A DNA stretch of 38,658 bases, taken from positions 1 through 38,658 of the forward strand of contig JAITKZ010000041.1 in assembly GCA_031278115.1 (NCBI GenBank). The letters are read 5' to 3'. Position numbers and translations under genes: made by a program. The notes under the pieces were generated by a model. It was not told where the DNA came from, did no database searches, and was given only the letters and a program-made list of their open reading frames with translations. This document shows, piece by piece, positions 36,401 to 38,658 of the stretch (positions are counted from its first letter, which is position 1; each line of letters starts with the position of its first letter). The DNA is from Endomicrobium sp. Lineage in GTDB: Bacteria; Elusimicrobiota; Endomicrobiia; Endomicrobiales; Endomicrobiaceae.

Positions 36401-37146
36401 TTCCATGTTTGGATATAAAAGATGGGAAAGTTGTAAAGGGCATTAATTTTTCAAATCTAACAGATATAGGAGATTCTGTTATTCTTGCAAAGGAATATGA
36501 AAAACAGGGAGCCGATGAAATAGTATTTTTGGATATTTCAGCTACATGCGAAAATCGCGCTATAGCAGGCGAGATATTAAAAAGAGCGGCATTGGCATTA
36601 AGAATACCATTAACAATCGGCGGAGGTATATGCTCAATAAAAGATTTTCGCAGGATTTTGCGTTTGGGTGCAGATAGAGTTTCTATAAACACCGCAGCGG
36701 TAAAAAATCCAGATATTATTTTGCAAGCGGTAAAAGAATTTGGAACACAATGCGTTGTTGTTGCCATTGATAGTGACGGAGAAAACGTGTTTATAAACGG
36801 CGGGCGGCTTAATACTGGCATCAAACTAACCGATTGGGTCAAAAAATGCGGAAATTTAGGCGCAGGAGAAATTTTGCTTACGTCAATAAACACAGACGGA
36901 ACAAAAATAGGATACGATATTAAAACGTTGAAAAAAGTTACAAAGTGCATAAATATGCCAATTATTGCAAGCGGAGGGTGTGGAAATGTGTTTGATATTG
37001 TTGATATGTTTAACAAAACAGAGTGTTCTGGTGCTTTAGTAGCGTCTCTACTGCATTATAAAGCCACAACTATATATGATATAAAACGAGAAATGATTAA
37101 AAATAGAATCCCTATAAGAAGAGGATATAACAATGATAGATTTTAG
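36382..37146 (+). CDS. hisF: Imidazole glycerol phosphate synthase cyclase subunit HisF
   Basis: HisF is the (beta/alpha)8-barrel that makes imidazoleglycerol phosphate and AICAR from PRFAR and ammonia. The 254 residues are normal. The catalytic aspartates sit at the standard places, Asp11 in [11 protein letters not shown] and Asp130 in VVVAIDSDG, and phosphate loops are visible ([17 protein letters not shown]). The AICAR released can be used by PurH, which is intact in the window. It overlaps hisH and hisI. It is intact. Confidence 0.96.
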   Translation: MLKKRIIPCLDIKDGKVVKGINFSNLTDIGDSVILAKEYEKQGADEIVFLDISATCENRAIAGEILKRAALALRIPLTIGGGICSIKDFRRILRLGADRVSINTAAVKNPDIILQAVKEFGTQCVVVAIDSDGENVFINGGRLNTGIKLTDWVKKCGNLGAGEILLTSINTDGTKIGYDIKTLKKVTKCINMPIIASGGCGNVFDIVDMFNKTECSGALVASLLHYKATTIYDIKREMIKNRIPIRRGYNNDRF

Positions 37147-37408
37147 TAAAACGCCTTTAATTGCGGTGATTATTCAGGATTACAAAACAAGAAGAATATT
37201 AATGCTAGCATATATGAACAAAGAAAGCTATAACCTTACACTTGAGAAAGGCGAAACATATTTTTATTCTCGCAGCAGAAAGAAGTTATGGCATAAAGGA
37301 GAAACTTCAGGGTGTGTTCAGAAAGTAAAAAGCATATATTTAGATTGCGATGGCGACGCTCTTTTGATTTTGGTGGAACAGGCTGGTGTTGCATGCCATA
37401 CAGGATAG
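37133..37408 (+). CDS. hisI: Phosphoribosyl-AMP cyclohydrolase HisI, ended by premature TAG
   Basis: HisI opens the adenine ring of PR-AMP, the third step of histidine synthesis. The 91 residues contain almost the whole domain: [34 protein letters not shown] with the metal and substrate residues, [22 protein letters not shown]. In relatives the sequence goes on with an asparagine or arginine and SCFF. Here a TAG stands at 37406-37408 and the same frame continues GSCFFNEIIS into the HisE domain. The cysteines of the zinc site (GETSGC, DCDGD, ACHTG) are retained. The cyclohydrolase may fold without the short missing tail. It overlaps the end of hisF by 14 bases. Confidence 0.85.
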   Translation: MIDFSKTPLIAVIIQDYKTRRILMLAYMNKESYNLTLEKGETYFYSRSRKKLWHKGETSGCVQKVKSIYLDCDGDALLILVEQAGVACHTG

Positions 37409-37759
37409 GGTTCATGTTTTTTTAATGAAATAATTTCTTACAGGTCTCCCAAAAATATATTTGAAGCTATTTGGGGGCGTATTTTAAGCAGGGTAAAAAA
37501 TCCAGTCAAAAATTCTTATACAAATTACTTGCTCAGCGAGGGGATTGATAAAATCTGCAAAAAAGTTGGAGAAGAATCTTCGGAAATTATTATTGCCGCA
37601 AAAAATGAAAATAAAAATGATTTGGTTGGTGAAATATGCGATTTAACTTACCATATTCTTGTTTTGATGCAAAATAAAGATATAAGTTTAAACGATATAT
37701 GTAGAAAACTTCAAGAACGCTATTGCTTTGAAGGCAATAAAAAAGAGGAAAGAAAATGA
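37409..37759 (+). pseudogene. hisE: Phosphoribosyl-ATP pyrophosphatase HisE domain, cut off by the TAG
   Basis: This is the second domain of an original HisIE fusion, in the same frame as hisI, with no further stop until TAA at 37757-37759. It hydrolyses PR-ATP to PR-AMP, the second pathway step. The all-helical MazG-like fold is complete: NIFEAIWGRILSRVKNPVKNSYTNYLL, then KICKKVGEESSEIIIAAK with metal-binding glutamates, then NDLVGEICDLTYHILVLM. There is no ATG at its start. A TTG at 37529 would give only the C-terminal 76 residues. Function requires read-through of the TAG or internal re-start. It overlaps hisA by ATGA. Confidence 0.8.
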
Positions 37760-38472
37760 TTTTGATTCCAGCCATAGATATAAGACAAGGCAATTCTGTA
37801 AGATTAAAACAAGGAAAGATCAAACATGAAACTATTTATTCTAACGATCCTGTAAGAGTTGCAAAAATATGGGAATCCTGCGGGGCAAAATGCATACACG
37901 TCGTTGATTTAGATGGTGCTTTTAGCGGAGAAAATAAAAACAAAGAAATTATCAAATGTATATGCGCTAGCGTAGATATTCCTTCACATCTCGGTGGCGG
38001 CATAAGAAGTTTAGAAAAAATATCTGAAATCTTTAGTCTAGGAGCCACAAAGGCAGTGTTAGGTACTCTTGCTGTCTCTAATATTCAGATTGTAAAAGAA
38101 TCTATAAAAGAATACGGTAAAGAAAGAATTATTGTTGCTGTTGATGCAAAAGATGGAAAAGTTGCTGTTAATGGCTGGAATGATATAACTTGTATTGATG
38201 TATTAAGATTAGTTGATAGCCTTAAGGAAATAGGCGTTCAAAATATTTTGTATACAGATATTTCCAGAGACGGGATGTTTTATGGACCTGACTATAGAGG
38301 AATAAAAAAGCTTTTAAAAAAGGATATTAAAATTATAGCTTCTGGAGGTATAAAGACAGAAGACGATGTTATTAAGCTTAGACAATTCGGTGTTTTCGGA
38401 GCAGTTGTAGGTAGTGCATTATATAAAGAAGAATTTAACTTGAAACGCTCTATAGAAACCGCAGAAATGTAG
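37756..38472 (+). CDS. hisA: ProFAR isomerase HisA
   Basis: HisA isomerises ProFAR to PRFAR, the substrate of HisHF. It is a (beta/alpha)8-barrel homologous to HisF, with 238 residues. Asp8 ([15 protein letters not shown]) and the second catalytic aspartate (Asp130 in [17 protein letters not shown]) are present, as are phosphate loops [10 protein letters not shown] and [13 protein letters not shown]. The ATG overlaps the hisE stop and GAGGAAAG at 37745 is the binding site. It is the last his gene seen; hisC and a histidinol phosphatase are not in the operon. It is intact. Confidence 0.96.
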   Translation: MILIPAIDIRQGNSVRLKQGKIKHETIYSNDPVRVAKIWESCGAKCIHVVDLDGAFSGENKNKEIIKCICASVDIPSHLGGGIRSLEKISEIFSLGATKAVLGTLAVSNIQIVKESIKEYGKERIIVAVDAKDGKVAVNGWNDITCIDVLRLVDSLKEIGVQNILYTDISRDGMFYGPDYRGIKKLLKKDIKIIASGGIKTEDDVIKLRQFGVFGAVVGSALYKEEFNLKRSIETAEM

Positions 38473-38658
38473 TTAATTTTTAAAGTTAAACTTCCTGAAT
38501 CAGTAATATTGTCTTTGTAATAGCGTATATTGTGATAATCTGTAAAATATCAAAGACATATTAAAGGATAGAAGTATAATGAAGTTAAAGGGAAAAGAGG
38601 CTTAAGGCTTTTTTGCCTTTGGCGGAAATTATGAGAGGTTTAATAAGAGGCATTGCAA
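38473..38658 (+). other. Region after hisA, start of the next unit unclear
   Basis: After the hisA stop there is no obvious terminator. AAGGC (38604-38608) and GCCTT (38615-38619) can pair around six T, but no U tail follows. An ATG at 38579 after AAAGGATAG opens only eight codons. An ATG at 38631 (MRGLIRGIA) runs off the window and could start the next gene. I recognise nothing in it. Confidence 0.3.

Noticed and set aside
36339..37016. Long minus-strand frame opposite hisF (225 codons)
   Set aside because: HisF is complete on the plus strand with both catalytic aspartates; the minus frame is a codon-bias shadow.
37406..37408. Idea that TAG is reassigned to an amino acid in this organism
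   Set aside because: TAG ends other intact genes at natural C-termini (for example the DUF362 gene and lipA), so a general reassignment is not supported.

Overview
The window reads as a piece of a low-GC, Gram-negative bacterial chromosome undergoing genome erosion. The protein styles, the mix of intact biosynthetic genes with many freshly broken envelope genes, and the lack of mobile elements best fit an Elusimicrobia-type insect-gut endosymbiont such as 'Candidatus Endomicrobium'. That assignment is my inference from memory of such genomes; no database was consulted. Nearly everything is on the + strand; the only minus-strand gene is a broken one at 24832-25942. I saw no tRNA, rRNA, CRISPR array or insertion sequence.

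Layout. 1-459 is the 3' end of pgi. 535-12845 is a dense housekeeping block: rlmN, nusB, ligA, an RluA/RluD-type pseudouridine synthase (frameshifted), a DUF362 ferredoxin, recX, purH, an exported protein, lipA and mfd. 12862-21802 is a TolC / membrane-fusion / RND / RND efflux operon in which only the membrane-fusion gene is intact. 21863-22687 is a decayed autotransporter beta-barrel. 22755-24673 is typA with its own promoter and a hairpin in its leader. 24832-25942 is a broken minus-strand gene for an exported protein. 26405-29499 is an envelope block: a GT2 glycosyltransferase, lpxK, gmhB and a DUF3108 protein. 29508-30287 is a CDF metal transporter pseudogene. 30555-32708 is tex, followed by a collapsed TonB-dependent receptor (32714-33084). 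33111-38472 is a histidine operon, hisG-D-B-H-F-I/E-A.

The most striking element is the leader of the his operon. A consensus promoter is followed by a 19-codon leader ORF with three consecutive His codons. After it come RNA segments that can fold in two mutually exclusive ways, ending in an intrinsic terminator. The spacing fits ribosome-mediated histidine attenuation. Behind it, hisG is interrupted at a run of 13 A and hisI/hisE by an in-frame TAG, while hisD, B, H, F and A are intact and overlap tightly.

A second theme is how genes break here. There are single-base indels in homopolymer runs (A7 in the pseudouridine synthase, A8 in the minus-strand gene, A13 in hisG, T8 in the CDF gene) and short perfect tandem duplications (13 bp in tolC, 8 bp in the TonB receptor). 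The homopolymer cases could be partly rescued by RNA polymerase slippage, as reported in other AT-rich insect endosymbionts. The losses fall mostly on outer-membrane and transport functions, while nucleotide, lipoate, lipid A and histidine synthesis and DNA repair are largely kept.
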